Origin: Apodospora peruviana
Taxonomy: Eukaryota > Ascomycota > Sordariomycetes > Sordariales > Lasiosphaeriaceae
Direction: 5' to 3'
Assembly (NCBI GenBank): GCA_033439685.1
Contig: JAUEDM010000001.1
Location: 3,224,001 to 3,288,000 of the forward strand
DNA length: 64,000 nucleotides
Positions 11,099 through 23,800 of the stretch are shown one piece after another; the first letter of the stretch is position 1; every line of letters begins with the position of its first letter. The position numbers and the translations under genes are program-made. Below the pieces are notes generated by a model. It searched no databases. It was given only the letters and a program-made list of their open reading frames with translations, and was not told the origin of the DNA.

Positions 11099-14000
11099 TG
11101 TTTCTCAATATTCAGAACGTCGAGGTAGCTCTGGATGGAGAAGGTGAGGGGCTGGACGGCGTGCGCGTGTCAGGTTTGTGGTTTCGGCAGGATCGCCTTT
11201 GAATACCCACACAGCCTACCGCTGCACCCGTCTAGAAGGGATGGTTTGGTGTCGGACGTACCCCAGGTATTAGGGAGGATGGTAGAGTCGGCCGAGACAG
11301 GATAGCAGGTGGGTGGCGGTGGTAGACCGGCGTCCCGATAATGTCTCCGTGTTTAAGAACTGAGAAGTCCGAGATACAGCAATCAAAGTTTCGGGGGCTA
11401 TTTTGATTGCTGAGATGGAACCGGCGGCAGCTTCGATTGGTAACGGTGTCGGCGTTAGGGATTACCGGGAGGCGGGAGAGTGCAGGATACGGAGCGCGCG
11501 GGAGAGTCGGTACCTGAAATCCGGAGGAAGATTTAGCTGTTAGCGATGCTGGCTTGCCACCCTTTGAGTCAGATCATAGCGAATGCGCCAGTGGCCGAGT
11601 TCCACGAAGCGCGACCGGGCGGAGACAGAACGAGTTGAGTCTGCACGATCTTGGGAACGGGGATGTGGAGACCGAGGGAGCAGAAGGATGGAGACGGGGA
11701 CGTACGAGTGACCGACTGACCGACCGACAAGGACGCCGAGGACAAGAATCGTGGTCTAATTTGCCAAGACTACCGAAGGTTGGCACGGGCTTCAGGGTAG
11801 GTCCTGAAAGCTTCGCGGAAGAGATAAGACTCTTCCAGCTGGCGAAAGATGAAGGTGCAAGTTGACTAGAGAAGGCGTTGTTAGGTGAAAGAGATGCCTT
11901 GTGTAGTCAATCCGGCGAAACGACTCGATGGCGGCAGGTGTTCGATGGAAGAGTGGTCACTGTTTTGGGTGAACAAGCACAGAGGATGGGCCTGGCCTTG
12001 GGGGAACGAGATCGCAGATCGGGTCGCCGTGTGTCGACAGAGCAAAATCTTGTCCAGTGAACGGTGAGTGGGGAGAAGAGCGGGGGGATGAAGTGTCGAG
12101 TGACGCCGATAAAGTTTCCCAGCTCACGGATGTGGAAGGCTGATTGGGTGTGTGCGGCAGTGGTGGCCCTTGGAACTGTCGTTGAGCCTTGAGCCTTTGC
12201 AGGGCGACTGGGAAAGGCTGACCGATGACGATGGTGCCGTGTACAGCTGCGTCTTCGGACGAAGGAAAGATGGAAGGCAGGTAAGTACGGACAGGCAATT
12301 ACCACCTTAATCTGTACAGACTATATCCGTATGGGCTCTGCGATCCGATTTGCGATTCGGGTACGCAGTCAGGCTCGATGGACGTTCGGGCCGCTCTGGG
12401 TCCTCTGTCGCCGGCACGAGATGGGAGGACGGGAGCAACGACCAGGCGCGAGATTACCGTATGATATGGCTAGAAAACTGGATAGGAACTTTCTTGCATT
12501 GAACTCAATCACTGATTTGAATCACTGAATCTAGATTTAAAAGGCCAAAAGGTAACAAGTGGGATTGTGGAGCAGATCTTTTCAGTGGGAGCCGCAGCCT
12601 GCTCCTGCTGCACTGCACTCTGTAGCAAGAAGCAGCAGCTCGCTCGCTTGTTGGCCACCCTTGGACACTGGGGGGATGGAATCGACTAGTGAGCACGTGC
12701 CTTCTAGTCTCTTTTAGTGGTGGGGCAACTGGGCAACTGTCAAAGACGAGTACTAACCAGGTGCCAGCCAACTCCCGCTGCCTTCTCCGCCGTAGCCTAC
12801 CGTGGCATTGAGAAGGGCTACGGGACCAAATAGAGAACCTCCTCGCCGCTCGCAAGCATAGGGTAAATCAATCCGAAATATCTTCAATTCAATAACTATG
12901 GACAGACACACCGGGCCCGTACCCTGACCCGTTCGTATACTGATTTAGCGTCTCTTACGGCTCGTCTCACCTTTATGACTTAATCGGCAATGGGTTCGAC
13001 TAAGGAAACATGAGACGCCCAACATCTGGGCGGTGCTTCATCTCCACGACGACAACCGTCATCCAGGTCACGAACCAAGTCACGCGATGCGGCTCACCGA
13101 CCACAGCTACCGCTATTAGTCAGTACCACGGTAGGTCGCCGCGGAGAGCATCTGCAGAAGCAATATAACAACACTGTCCCACGCCCCCGTTGTTTCCGCC
13201 CGCGTCCCCCAACGTTGGAAGGTGTGCCACTCCGGAGTCCCGTCCTTTACAAGGAGACGGGAGGAAACCGACATCACAGTACATATGCATGGCGCTCTCA
13301 CCTAATAGCAACCCTACGTAAACCGCAACTCTCAAAACCGGAGTGGGTGGGGAGGGAAACACATGCATCGAACCGCGGACGACGATTCCCGGGCAGCGAT
13401 GTTGATTCGATGTCGCCAGCGTCGTGGAAGAAGTCCGATTTGCTGCGACACGTCCTTCGAGCGCGGGATTGCAAACGGTTTGGGGGTCAGCAGTTCTTGC
13501 TGCAGACCGGTGCATTAAGTTGCATCAGACATGAAATGGGACGTGGCTGTTTCCTGCTCGTCAGGTATTATGTCAGTTGATGCCCGTGGCTTGCAGCGAG
13601 CGCATCGTCGTCGGTTACGGTTTTGGTTCAAGCGGGACAGGGAGACAGCAAGGTTGGACAGCAGAGAGTGAGCGGCGCGGGTTTTGTCTGTCTTTTGGAC
13701 GCGGTGTCTTGGAGTTTGGACCAAGTATGAGATAGGGGACGGCGGAGGTTCTCCGGCCGTAAAGACCGACCGCTCTCCAAACCCGGAAGCCAGCGACCGA
13801 TCGGAGCATTCACGGACCGTGCAGGTGAGCCTCGAGGTTGTTGGTTGATAAATCGGCATCTTGGTGAAACGAACACGGCCGTGAGAAGGCCGAAGGGGTC
13901 TAGACCCGTGCCAGGGCAGGCTGCCCAGCCTAGGTTGCCCTGGCTCGCTGGGACTCGAGATAGCTAAGCGGCGCTTCTTGGTGGCAAGAGCCTCTTGTTG

Positions 14001-16272
14001 GAGGTATTCAATCCCCCAAGAGCTACGGAGACACGGCGATGCCTCATATTTCAAACCACGTATGTGCTACTGTCAGTTGGAAGTCGAACCTGAAGTCGAT
14101 GGAAGTGCCCGCGACATGGAAAAGCTAGGTCCCACAGGAGCTAGGTTTGGTGGAGTGCAGCTTGGTCCCGGGAGAGTGAGGATTCTAAATATAGAGCACT
14201 GCCACCCAACTGCTCCACTGTAAAATCGACTTGTGCTTCGGAGCTCAGCCTTTCAAGCTGGCGTCATCTCAAGATTTCTGAATCTGCCCTGACGTGAGGT
14301 GGAGTGCGATTTTCATCCAGAGGCACGAATGACATGCCAGTTCGTGTAAAGAGGTATTTTCTCTCCACCAGACGTGTACGCAATTCCCCTCTCGAAAAGG
14401 CAAACCTGCCATACCGTCCATGGGCTGGGTTCTTCAACTTGATGCAAGTGCCGAAAACATCAGGTTCGGCTGAGGAACAATAAAGGACTGAAGTTCACTA
14501 CAGTTTAGGACTTGAAAGTATGTTAGCGTGAGACTTCGCTCCACAGTACAAGAGACAACCCTTGCTTTCCACGGCTTTAACCCTGAGATCGAGGTAGCGC
14601 TAGACTTTCTCTTCTTTTGAGCCTTCGGTTCACACAAATCATTGGCTTTCTCAACGCTGTTCTCATCCACTGAATGTCACACGCCAAACATACTTTCCGG
14701 TGGGACATTGTACTGTAGCAGTGGCTTTGCATCCACGCAACTGCTGTACGTAAGCGTTCTTGCGGGGGCACTCACCCATCAAAATATAGGGCTGTGGAGT
14801 ATGCAACTTTTGAAACATTGATATCTCCATCGAGTGTGGGGATGGAATGGATCAACATCAAGATATTATAGGTTCTCGGAGGCGTTGTAGGACTATCGTC
14901 ATCAATACCTGTCCACAGATGACGACCTCGGGCGGATCATCAACAGGCTTCCAAGCAGGACCAAGGGCAGCGCAATTGGATATTCGGATTCTCTCTGAAC
15001 AAAGGGAAGCGATCAACTCGCAACCGGGAATTGTCCTATCGACGACTATAGGTCAATAGTTAATGGTCGCCCCTCACTCTTCGTGGTGGTTGCCAATTCC
15101 GGCCCACGAGTTCGCTGGGAAACCAGTCTCAATCAGGCCGGCAGGCCGCGCGACCACGTTTGACGTTTCTGCTCCAGCTCACGGGCACAGCAGCCAAGCC
15201 CACAGCCTGAGGCGGCCGTTTTATATATGTATAGTGTACGGATAGTGCCACCAACATGGGTCGATCTTATCATCATGATTGAAGATCGGGTTTAATCTCG
15301 CACTGCATAGCGAATCCAGGAGGTTGGTTTCTGAGGCTGTTTGCATGGTAATCCGTACTTATCTGTAGAATACCGGTATAAAAGAGATTTGGTATTTTGG
15401 AAATATATTTCAAGACGGAAGTCGGTTGTTTGTTATGCTTCGCGGGAGGCCGCTCACCTGTTCCACAGCTGAGGCTCCATGGTACGCGTAGGTGTGTTGG
15501 ACCCCGAACGGGAGCAACAAGCCATTGTATGTACTACTGTACGGGTGTAATGGAAGCAGTTGAAAAGGGTCGGCAGCCAAGAAATCCCCGTGAAATCCAA
15601 GCTGCTGACCTAAGTGCAACAAGGGACCAAAAGACCCTGAGAAAGTCGGGCTGAGCTTTCTGGCGAACGCATTCAGTCTGGTGCAAACTGCAAGTTCCAG
15701 GTGCAAGGAGGTTGTTGGCCGAATTACGTCCGCCACCCTAAACCTCTTGAATTTCTGTCCACGGCCGACAATGGACGGAAGAGCTGTCCAATGCTCGAGG
15801 TGGGAGAGGCTGCGCCACCACCCGCACACAGCCCTTTATTTTCTAGGTAGTGCGGTGCGTGGTGGCCCCGCAGCTGAAGATCCCTCTTGTGGTGCACCGC
15901 AGTCAACAGCCAGGGTCTCTTGCGTAGCCCTGCTAGGTGGTTTCCGAGCAAACAGCCATTTTTATTTATGTTTGGCTTCGCCCTGCATTCTGTTGCTTCC
16001 CGATCCTTTTTTCTTTCTTCTCCATTCATCAGGCCCATCATCAATCATCGATTTTTTTGACTCAAATCTGTGGTTTGTTGCATTGATTGATATTCTCTCG
16101 CTCACAATCCGCTCGTTATACCACAACAATCTCGGTAGTAGCGGCTTTTGCATCCAACGGTGTTACATCCTCTAACCTACCTAAATAACCCCCACTCCAT
16201 CATCGACCAACGCCGCCCCGGGGAACGCAGAACACAGACACAGACACAGACAGACGCCACGACAACGAAAAG
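11099..16272. other. 5.2-kb head-to-head intergenic region without a supportable gene
   Basis: The region separates the divergent starts of the PPZ gene and the SUR7/PalI gene. Open frames of up to about 180 codons exist on both strands (for example 13515-14054 on -), but they have no recognisable domain or consistent splice extension. Both flanks probably hold long 5' UTRs and promoters. TATA-like strings occur at about 15220 (TTTATATATG) and 15374 (GGTATAAAAG) with no clear gene right behind them, so a non-coding transcript or a small unrecognised gene remains possible. Just upstream of SUR7 (about 16235-16253) is a short CAGACA repeat. Confidence 0.5.
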
Positions 16273-17310
16273 ATGGGTAATATCGGTCGCTATGCCTGCG
16301 TGGCCCTACCGTTCCTCCTCACACTCGCCTCATTGGTCGCCCTGCTCGTGGCGGGCCTCGCCGGCGTCTCCGACAAGTCTCTCTTCATGTTCCAGGTGAA
16401 CACGACCGACCTCTCCATTTCGCCGCTATCGGTCGGCAGCATCCTCGACGCCGTCACCTCCAAGAGAGATGCTCTACCTCAAGATCTGCACGACCCGTCG
16501 CTTCTCACCGAGGCCGCCGCGGCTGCCACCGGTAGCGATGCCGCTCAGGGGGGCAACATCACGGCCGCCGATCTAGGTCTGTTCGATTTATACGACATCA
16601 GCCTCTGGGGCTACTGCTACACCCCACAGAACGGGTCGCGCGCGTGCACCAAGCCGACATTCAACTGGGCCGAGAAGGCGCTCAACGAAACGACCAACAA
16701 CGTCAACAACCTGATCACGCTGACGGGCCAGAACGTGACCTTGCCCAAGACGCTGACGGACGCCATCGGCACCTTCAGCACGGTAACGCGGTGGACCGAG
16801 ATCGTGTTTATCATCGCCTACGTGGCGCTCGGCGTCGAGTTGTTCTTTGGCATCTTTGCCAACTGCAGCCGCGCCTTCTCGTGCGTGACGTTTATTGTGG
16901 CCGGCGTGGCTACCGTGGCCGTGTGCGTCGCCGCGGCCCTGGCAACCGCCATGTCTGTCGTTGTCGTCGGCGCGGTTGAGGGGTCTGCCAAGTTTTATGG
17001 TGTGCAGGCTGATTTCAACACCAAGTTCCTGGCGGCCGTGTGGATCGCCGCCGCGTTTGCGATTGCTGCTGGTTTCTTTTGGCTGTTCACCGTCTGCTGC
17101 TGCAAGCCTGACTACTCTAGGAGTAAGAGCAACAGGCGCTCGCGCGATAGCGAGGCCGAGAAGCTCATGCATGGCCCGTATCAGCCCATCGGTCAGCCCA
17201 TGGCGGGAGGGTATCCTCAGTCCTATGGGCATGCGGTCCCGCAGCAGCAGAACTATGGCGCGCCGAGAAGAGATCTGGCCTATGAGCCTTATTCGCACGC
17301 TAATGTTTAA
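16273..17310 (+). CDS. SUR7/PalI family membrane protein
   Basis: A single exon encodes 345 residues with four hydrophobic segments at about 8-31, 176-198, 203-233 and 251-275. A large hydrophilic loop follows the first segment and holds the WGYC motif and several N-glycosylation sequons (NTT, NIT, NGS, NET, NVT). This is the topology of SUR7/PalI proteins, which sit in plasma-membrane domains over eisosomes (Sur7) or in the ambient-pH signalling complex (PalI/Rim9). The cytosolic tail is rich in Tyr, Pro, Gly and Gln. I cannot tell the Sur7 from the PalI branch by eye. The eisosome core gene PIL1 lies 9 kb away. A 271-codon frame on the opposite strand is an antisense shadow. Confidence 0.85.
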   Translation: MGNIGRYACVALPFLLTLASLVALLVAGLAGVSDKSLFMFQVNTTDLSISPLSVGSILDAVTSKRDALPQDLHDPSLLTEAAAAATGSDAAQGGNITAADLGLFDLYDISLWGYCYTPQNGSRACTKPTFNWAEKALNETTNNVNNLITLTGQNVTLPKTLTDAIGTFSTVTRWTEIVFIIAYVALGVELFFGIFANCSRAFSCVTFIVAGVATVAVCVAAALATAMSVVVVGAVEGSAKFYGVQADFNTKFLAAVWIAAAFAIAAGFFWLFTVCCCKPDYSRSKSNRRSRDSEAEKLMHGPYQPIGQPMAGGYPQSYGHAVPQQQNYGAPRRDLAYEPYSHANV

Positions 17311-17970
17311 GCGATGAAGAACGGCGCGCGTCAGGGAAGAGATGTTGGATGGAACGAGAGGCGTTTGCTGAGACTTTATGAAAGAAAAGATGAGAAGAAG
17401 CAATCTGTTTATTTTTCATGGTTTCGGTTGGTTTGGCTTAGACGGATTGCCTGATGTGGCCTCTTTTTGCATTGAACCGGCGTTGGGACTTTCTTTTCCC
17501 TATTTCATCCTTCGTGATGATTGTGGTTGTTTTCATACAGGATGGGCTCACAAAAGTGATGACTCGAGGAAATAGTTTTTGATACCCCTGAGTTTAGGGT
17601 TTCTGCTGATGATGGGATGGATATCTTTAGGAGTATGACAAACAGCATCTTTAATTTTATAGTTTGCTCTTGCTTTGGTGTGGTCTATCTGCATTGTGGC
17701 TTTAAATCCGATATTTCTGCTTGCTGCGTTAAACCCCCCCCTCAGATGTCCAACTTGACGACTCGGACATGTAGACATGGCATGTAAGAGTTAGACACTC
17801 ACGCATATACAATACAAACATTATTTGTATCTTCTCAGGCTTGCGGTTACGTACTTCCGCCACATTACTTACACCTTTCATCTGTCTACCTGGGGAGTCT
17901 GAAAATTCTCCGGTCCCTCAAGAAGGACGTTTTCCCCTTACAAGTACCTCATTGGCATGTCATCAACAGT
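17311..17970. other. Convergent 3' region between SUR7/PalI and the SDR gene
   Basis: AT-richer spacer of 660 bp that should hold the two 3' UTRs. I see no gene, repeat or RNA structure in it. Confidence 0.6.
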
Positions 17971-19620
17971 TCAAGCACCCACGGGTTCAGGAGTAGGGAG
18001 AACCGCCGCTACTGCCCCCTTGGCCGCCTTCGTCTTATCCGACCCGCCGTTCCTCTCTTCACGCTCATTCCAATCAACAATGAGATCACACATGCCCTCC
18101 AGCGTATCGCACACACCCCTATACCCCAACCCGCCGTCCTCGACGCTCCTGCGGGCGGCCGAATCGTCGGCGATGGTGTGCGCGGTCGGCGTGAATATGG
18201 CCGGCTGAAGATTGGAGATCAAGCCGGCCGGTTCCTTCCAGCCGAACTCTTTGGTTAGGACCGGAAGGTAGGCCAGCAGCAGGCTCCACGCCTCAATCGC
18301 GTGGGCGAACAGGAGCATCATGACCGGCGGCGGCAGGGTGATCTTGAGCGGCGTCACGGCGAGCTGGTCCAACGCGCGGTACAGTTCACCGAAGCGGACC
18401 GGTTGGCCTGGGTCGGTCACTAGGTAGGGCCGTCCGGCGCATTTGGGCGTGGACCCGGGAAGAGCGAGAGCTGCTTCGAACTGGAGGTGGGCGAGGGCGA
18501 CGTTGCGGCTGTTGACGAAGTTTCTAGACGGACCGAGGTGTTAACTACCTATCTAGGAAAGGTAGCTTAAAGAGGTATGTGAAAGGGAAAACAAAACTTA
18601 CTGAATAATGTGCGTCGTCCAGGACGTGACAGGCCCGGTTTTGCCGTACCCCAAGGTCGAGCCCATGCAGGTGTCGTTAAAGTCACCGTATATGCCGTTG
18701 CCGGGACGGAGCACACCAGTGCGGAACCCTTCCTCGTTGGCGCCGCAGACTAGTCGTTCGGCTTCTGCCTTGGAGTAACCATCTAATTATTTCTGTCAGT
18801 CAGGAGTTTTCTCTCTCATGTTTGGAGGACAGGACAACATACAGTTGGCAAAGAATTCCCCGTGCGGACGAATCGGCGCATCAAAATCACTCTCGGTGAA
18901 TATCTGCACATAGTCCTTCGGCGTGGACCGCCATGGCCAGCCCCAAAACTTGACCGGCCGAAGCGCAACAGACGACGAAGACGTCGCGATAAAGATGGTA
19001 TCGGCGCCAGCGCCAACCTTGCGCGCCGCAGCCAGCACATTGGCCGTGCCCACGACGTTGACCTTACGAATGCGATCGTACAGCACCCACTTGCGCTCCG
19101 CGGGCCGAATCATGGCGGCGGTATGAAAAACCGTCAGCGGCTTTTTTGATTCGCTCTCCGGCCATGGTTTTGCGAACGCGGCCTCGACCGACGCGGACGA
19201 CGAGATGTCCGCTTTCACGAGGTCGCAGGCACCAGCTCCCCCGAGAAGCATCTTCTCCTTCGTGAGAGGCTGAAAGTCCACGATGCGGATGCTTTGGGGC
19301 GACTGCCCCCGCTGGAGCAGCTGCAAAACAATATCGCCGCCTACGAGGCCGGAACCGCCGACGACGACATATCGCCTCTCGAGCGCCGGGGGCAGGTGCT
19401 TGGAGAAGTCGAGCCGGTTGCGCTTTATGCGGTCAAAGGTCTGCTGGACCTGCTGGGGAGTCCATGGCTGAGGATATTTGGCGGCCGCCGAGGGTGGGAC
19501 GGCCTTCATGGACTGATTGATCCTGTACAGGTAGAGGACTACCAAGGTCGCTGTGGTCAAGGCAGCCCACAAAAGGGGGTGTTCTTGTTGTTGTTGTTGT
19601 TGTTGTTGTTGTTCCGCCAT
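17971..19620 (-). CDS. 3-beta-hydroxysteroid dehydrogenase/isomerase-family SDR (ERG26-like sterol dehydrogenase)
   Basis: Exons 18843-19620, 18602-18782 and 17971-18523; introns 18783-18842 and 18524-18601 keep phase and give 503 residues. The Rossmann NAD(P)-binding glycine motif GGSGLVGG is at residues 88-95, and the catalytic Tyr-x3-Lys is Y260-G-Y-S-K264, with Tyr split by intron 1. A hydrophobic segment near residues 15-32 and a second one in the C-terminal third suggest ER-membrane association, as for sterol C-4 decarboxylases. The family oxidises 3-beta-hydroxysteroids with NAD. It is longer than yeast Erg26 (349 residues), so it may be a paralogue with another substrate. A run of nine Gln follows the start codon. 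Confidence 0.83.
19585..19611 (-). repeat. (CAA)9 microsatellite at the SDR N-terminus
   Basis: Nine CAA codons (TTG on the + strand) encode Gln residues 4-12 of the SDR protein, directly before its first hydrophobic segment. Triplet repeats of this kind are prone to length change without frame loss. Confidence 0.95.
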
Positions 19621-20890
19621 TGCTTCCTCTGCTTGAACCTGCCGGGTTTTCGCGGGTTTTCTCTTCTGCGTTGGTGAGCGCTAAGGGTCTTCTTTATTAC
19701 CTGCAGATACCGCCGAGTGACCTGAGACACCTTTCTTGGAACACGCACCCCCAGTCCCTCAAGGTCGGAAAGATGTGTGATGAGACTTGAGAGGCTTTTC
19801 GCCTGACAAGGAAGTGTATTGGTGGAGACGGCCGCGCTATCCGTAGTGCTGCTGAAAACGGCATTTTATCTCCTTTCGAAATAGCGCACCTAGCTTGACT
19901 GAGTGGTAGACAGGGGTTCGCCTGTGGGCTTCGTAGCGAATCATGGATCTTTCGTTGGGGCCTACTAGAACCGCAGTTTCAGGGCTGCGATTCTGGCTGG
20001 ATAATGAGTAGGATGTTCTCCAGGGGTTCATGTTGTGATAAGTCGGGATACCGGTGGAACGGATTCTTCGTTTAGGGTGTATTGCACATATTGGTGGCAG
20101 TAGGGGTTGAAATGACAAGCCAAGATATAGGGTACCGTATTACTCTTGGCTTATCCGTGGTGGGCACCTGATGAAGCAGCGACCACGGAATAGCTGTGAG
20201 TTGTCAAGTATCATAGCACTCGTAGGTCTTTGAACGGATCCACCATTCACGTTTCATTACTACCGTGCTACCTTATGTACCTGAGGTAAGCTTGTTGGCT
20301 GCACTTTGAATTAAATAGAGTCCAAATCACGACCTTCAAGTTGGGTTTAATCTGATACGTACGAGAATCCAGGTTTCAAGAGTATCTAGGTATACACGAT
20401 ACAGAATACTTGTGTCTTTAGGTACGCATACGCTTTTGAAAAAATGTCAATTAACCACCTATCCACCCTCACGGGACTGGCTAGCGATAAGTAAAAAGAA
20501 ACTAATCTCTATTGTAACCTTGACATACAGCTACCAGAAACTTGCTTGGAGTTGAATAGCAGAGCTATTTTGGAGAGAAACAAATCATAACTCGATCTAA
20601 TACAGCCATCGTATAAACATCCATCCCCATTAAAGAGACACTTCTTGTTGCGGTTTTCCCCTTACCTGTCCCTGGTGCCCGAGAGCCGGTAGTGGCTTCA
20701 TTCATCCAGTCCAGGTAGATACGAGTCTCTCTCGCTCTCCTTTCGCTATACACAAGGATCCCCCGTGTCACACTCATGAAACTGTCTCTCAGTTCAGCCA
20801 GGTCAGTCAGGGCTAGTAGTCCATCCACCTGCTCCTTTCTTGCTCAACATATCACCACCACGACCAATCATCACCAGTGATGGTCGCAGT
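19621..20890. other. SDR promoter and 3' flank of the PRC2 methyltransferase gene
   Basis: About 1.3 kb with no supportable gene. The left part should contain the SDR promoter and 5' UTR, the right part the 3' UTR of the methyltransferase gene. ACCT/AGGTA words occur near 20275 and 20385. Short frames here show no family resemblance. Confidence 0.5.
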
Positions 20891-23800
20891 TCATGACGTC
20901 TCATCGAGCCGATACCGCAATGGCTTCTGCCTCTTCCTAGCAGACCGATCCACAACGGAATCGTCATCTTCGCCATCCTCCTCATCGCCGTCATCATCAT
21001 CATCCTCGTCCATAGCAACGTCCGACATGGGCTGGAACTGGTCCTGTCTGAAGGGCAGATTGCCCAGGGAGGAACTGTTGTTATTGTTGCCACCACTAGC
21101 ACCGGCCCGGGCGTTTAACAAAACGACCAACTCGTTCTCGCGGTTCCCATCATCACCAGGATCTGACGTTGCCTTCCGTTTCCGCGAGCCACTGCCACCA
21201 GCACTAGTGTTAGTAGTTGTCAGAGCAGCAGAACCTAGGCCGCGTTGGTTCTGCTGTTGCTGCTGTCCCATTATGAGCGGCAGGTCCTCCGAGTCCTCGG
21301 GCGCGGTCGTGCGGTTGCTCTGGTCATTATTGCTCTCCCTAGTATTGCTGGTATCACCCTCCCCAGAGGTATCCTTCGCATCCCTCCGAGCGGCCGCGGT
21401 AGGTTTTGGGTGTTTGGGCTTTCGGCCAGCACCAGGACGGGCACCCCCGCGCTTAGAGGGCTTCTTTATTGGTGTTATGCCCTGACTTTGGTCCGATTGT
21501 CCAGACCCAGAAGTAGGTGAGATGCCTATCAGCCTAGCACGACGGGTCATAGGCGTGTCTTGGACCGGGCTTTCTCCCTGGCTGTCGCTGATCTCAGCAG
21601 CGAGGTGGTGGGAGCCGCCACTTTGGCCAGCTGCGCCGCCACCGACGTGAGCAGCGTCGACGGGTTGCTTCTTCTTACGACCCGCGCCAGGCCGTCTGCC
21701 TCCGCGCTTCTTGCGTCGTCGAGGGGTCCGGTCTTCCCATTCGTCGCCAAAGTCCTCCCCGTCATCGTCTATTTGCATTATGTCGGCGTAGCGCATCATG
21801 TCATCTTCTGATTCCATAGCAGGCCGGTTCCGTCCCTTTCCTCCTTTGCCACGTACAGCGCCTGAAGCAAGATCGGCGCCTTTTCCCTTCTTGCTGGTGG
21901 ATTTCCGCGCAGTGCCCTGCTGACCGCTGCTCTTTCGCTTTTGAGGTGCCGTGCCGGTGCCGTCTTTCCCGTCGTCTTGCTCAAGGAGCTTCTTGGTCAG
22001 ATTTGGGAAGTTGTCGCCGTAGTTAAAGAAAAGCTCGTCGCCAGCTTTGATGTCGCGGAGTGCTGTGAATTTGATGCGAAACTCGCCATTGACGTAGACG
22101 ATCTTGGGTGTTATGTTGTTCATAGGTTCGGTGGCGTGATTAATGTACCGACTGAGATTGCCATAGATGGCCGCGTCAACCCAGATACCCTCATGCTCGA
22201 GGAGGGTGAAAAGGTAAGAGCTGTTTGTAGATTCGTCAAACACATCGCCCCGCCGGGCCTCTCGGCGCACACCCTCGTCGTGCGTGATCAGCTCGCCTGT
22301 GTATTCGATGATGAATTCGTCCTGGGCGATACTCTCCGCTGTGAAGAGACCATATCCGCAGTTGAGGAGCTGGGACTTGCCCAGCAAGAGAACTTTGGCC
22401 GCACCGCGCTGGAGGGAAACGTTTTGGCAACCATGACTGTGCAAGTCTTCATCATGCGCGTTTGCCGGGTCTGCTCGCTCCCGGGACCCGCAGCTTCCGC
22501 AGAGAACCGGGTCACATTCGCGGTTTAGCAAGACGCAAATACATGGCTTCCCTTCCTTTTTGTTTTGGACGCAGGTCTTGCCTTGCTTAGAACAACCGCA
22601 GCCTGTGAACTTTAAAGCACAATCCTCCGCCGTGCAATGGCAGAAGCGTTCACATAGGATCGGGTGTGGATACACGTTGGCACAGGGGCAGCCGTTGTGA
22701 GCCGTGCAAGGACCTGAATGGTGGCAGGGTTCAGTCATCTCCCGCGAAGCATGCTCGTGGGTAACGGTGCAGTCCTGCCAGTCTCCCTTCAGTTCTTTCT
22801 TTTTCCGATCATACCAGGGGAGAGCCTTGATCTTTGGCATCGGGGGCGGTAACTCAACTTCCGGAAGTGTCAGATTTAGCTCCGTCATCTTCTGGTGCAC
22901 CTCCCAGCACTCGCGGCCCAACAGAGGTGCCACAATGCATGAGGGCTTCAGGTTCTGGGAGTGACCAAGTGTGGCAAATATACGCTCAAGAACCCCAACT
23001 TCGCTTTCGGACCATGGTTCCACATCATGTGCGCTGTTGCCAACGTCATGATTGACCCAACAATGGTTGTGACACGCCCTGGGCGGCGTTCGTCGAACTA
23101 TGCCGAGCTCGGTGTCTCGCCTCTGGGCCGCGAGCTGGGCAGCCCATTTCTCCTTCAGGGTGAGCGCGAATCCTCCCGACATTTCGATGCAAAATGTCCC
23201 TCGCTGGTTCTCCGCATCGAATTCGCCATGTTCGCAATCGTGGCTGAAGCAAATCATGCATCCAAGGATCGAATAGCTTGCCAATGCCTTTTCGATCCTG
23301 GGAACAAGATCTGGATCACGATGTTTCTGGGGGGTGGGGTTTTCCTTGGCCCTCTTGTTGTCGACAACAGTCTCAACAGACTTGTCGAGCATCAAGACGT
23401 CGCTCAGAGTGACAGGTCTCTTGTTCTTGACATTCGCGGCGGCAAAAACGCGATTGAATGCCTCGGTGAAAATCTGTGCGCCTGTCAGCGTCTCTGGTTG
23501 ATCTTCGCCATACTTGTCGCGCAGAGTCGAGGCTTGCTGGGGCGTGATGGTATCAAGTGGCCGTGGCTGGTTTGCCATGTACTTGATGAGGTTCGATTTG
23601 GTGCAGCCCTCAATGTTTAGTTCCTCCAACCAGTCCTGCAAATACACGGAAAGGGTCACAGCGTATTCGTCGCGATCTCTTCTGGCTGCTTTGGTGGCAC
23701 GGTCCTTAGTTTTGAAGCCAGACTGACTGTCCAGCTTCTCCAGCTCAATAAGCCAGTTGCTATACTTTTTTTCTTCGGCAGAGTTTGGGTCCACGTCCCG

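Noticed and set aside
13515..14054. A 179-codon frame in the PPZ-SUR7 gap
   Set aside because: It has low-complexity Arg/Ser/Pro composition, no domain and no consistent splice partners.
16588..17403. A 271-codon open frame antisense to SUR7/PalI
   Set aside because: It overlaps a clear membrane-protein gene. Its Arg/His/Gly-rich composition is what GC-rich codons give on the opposite strand.
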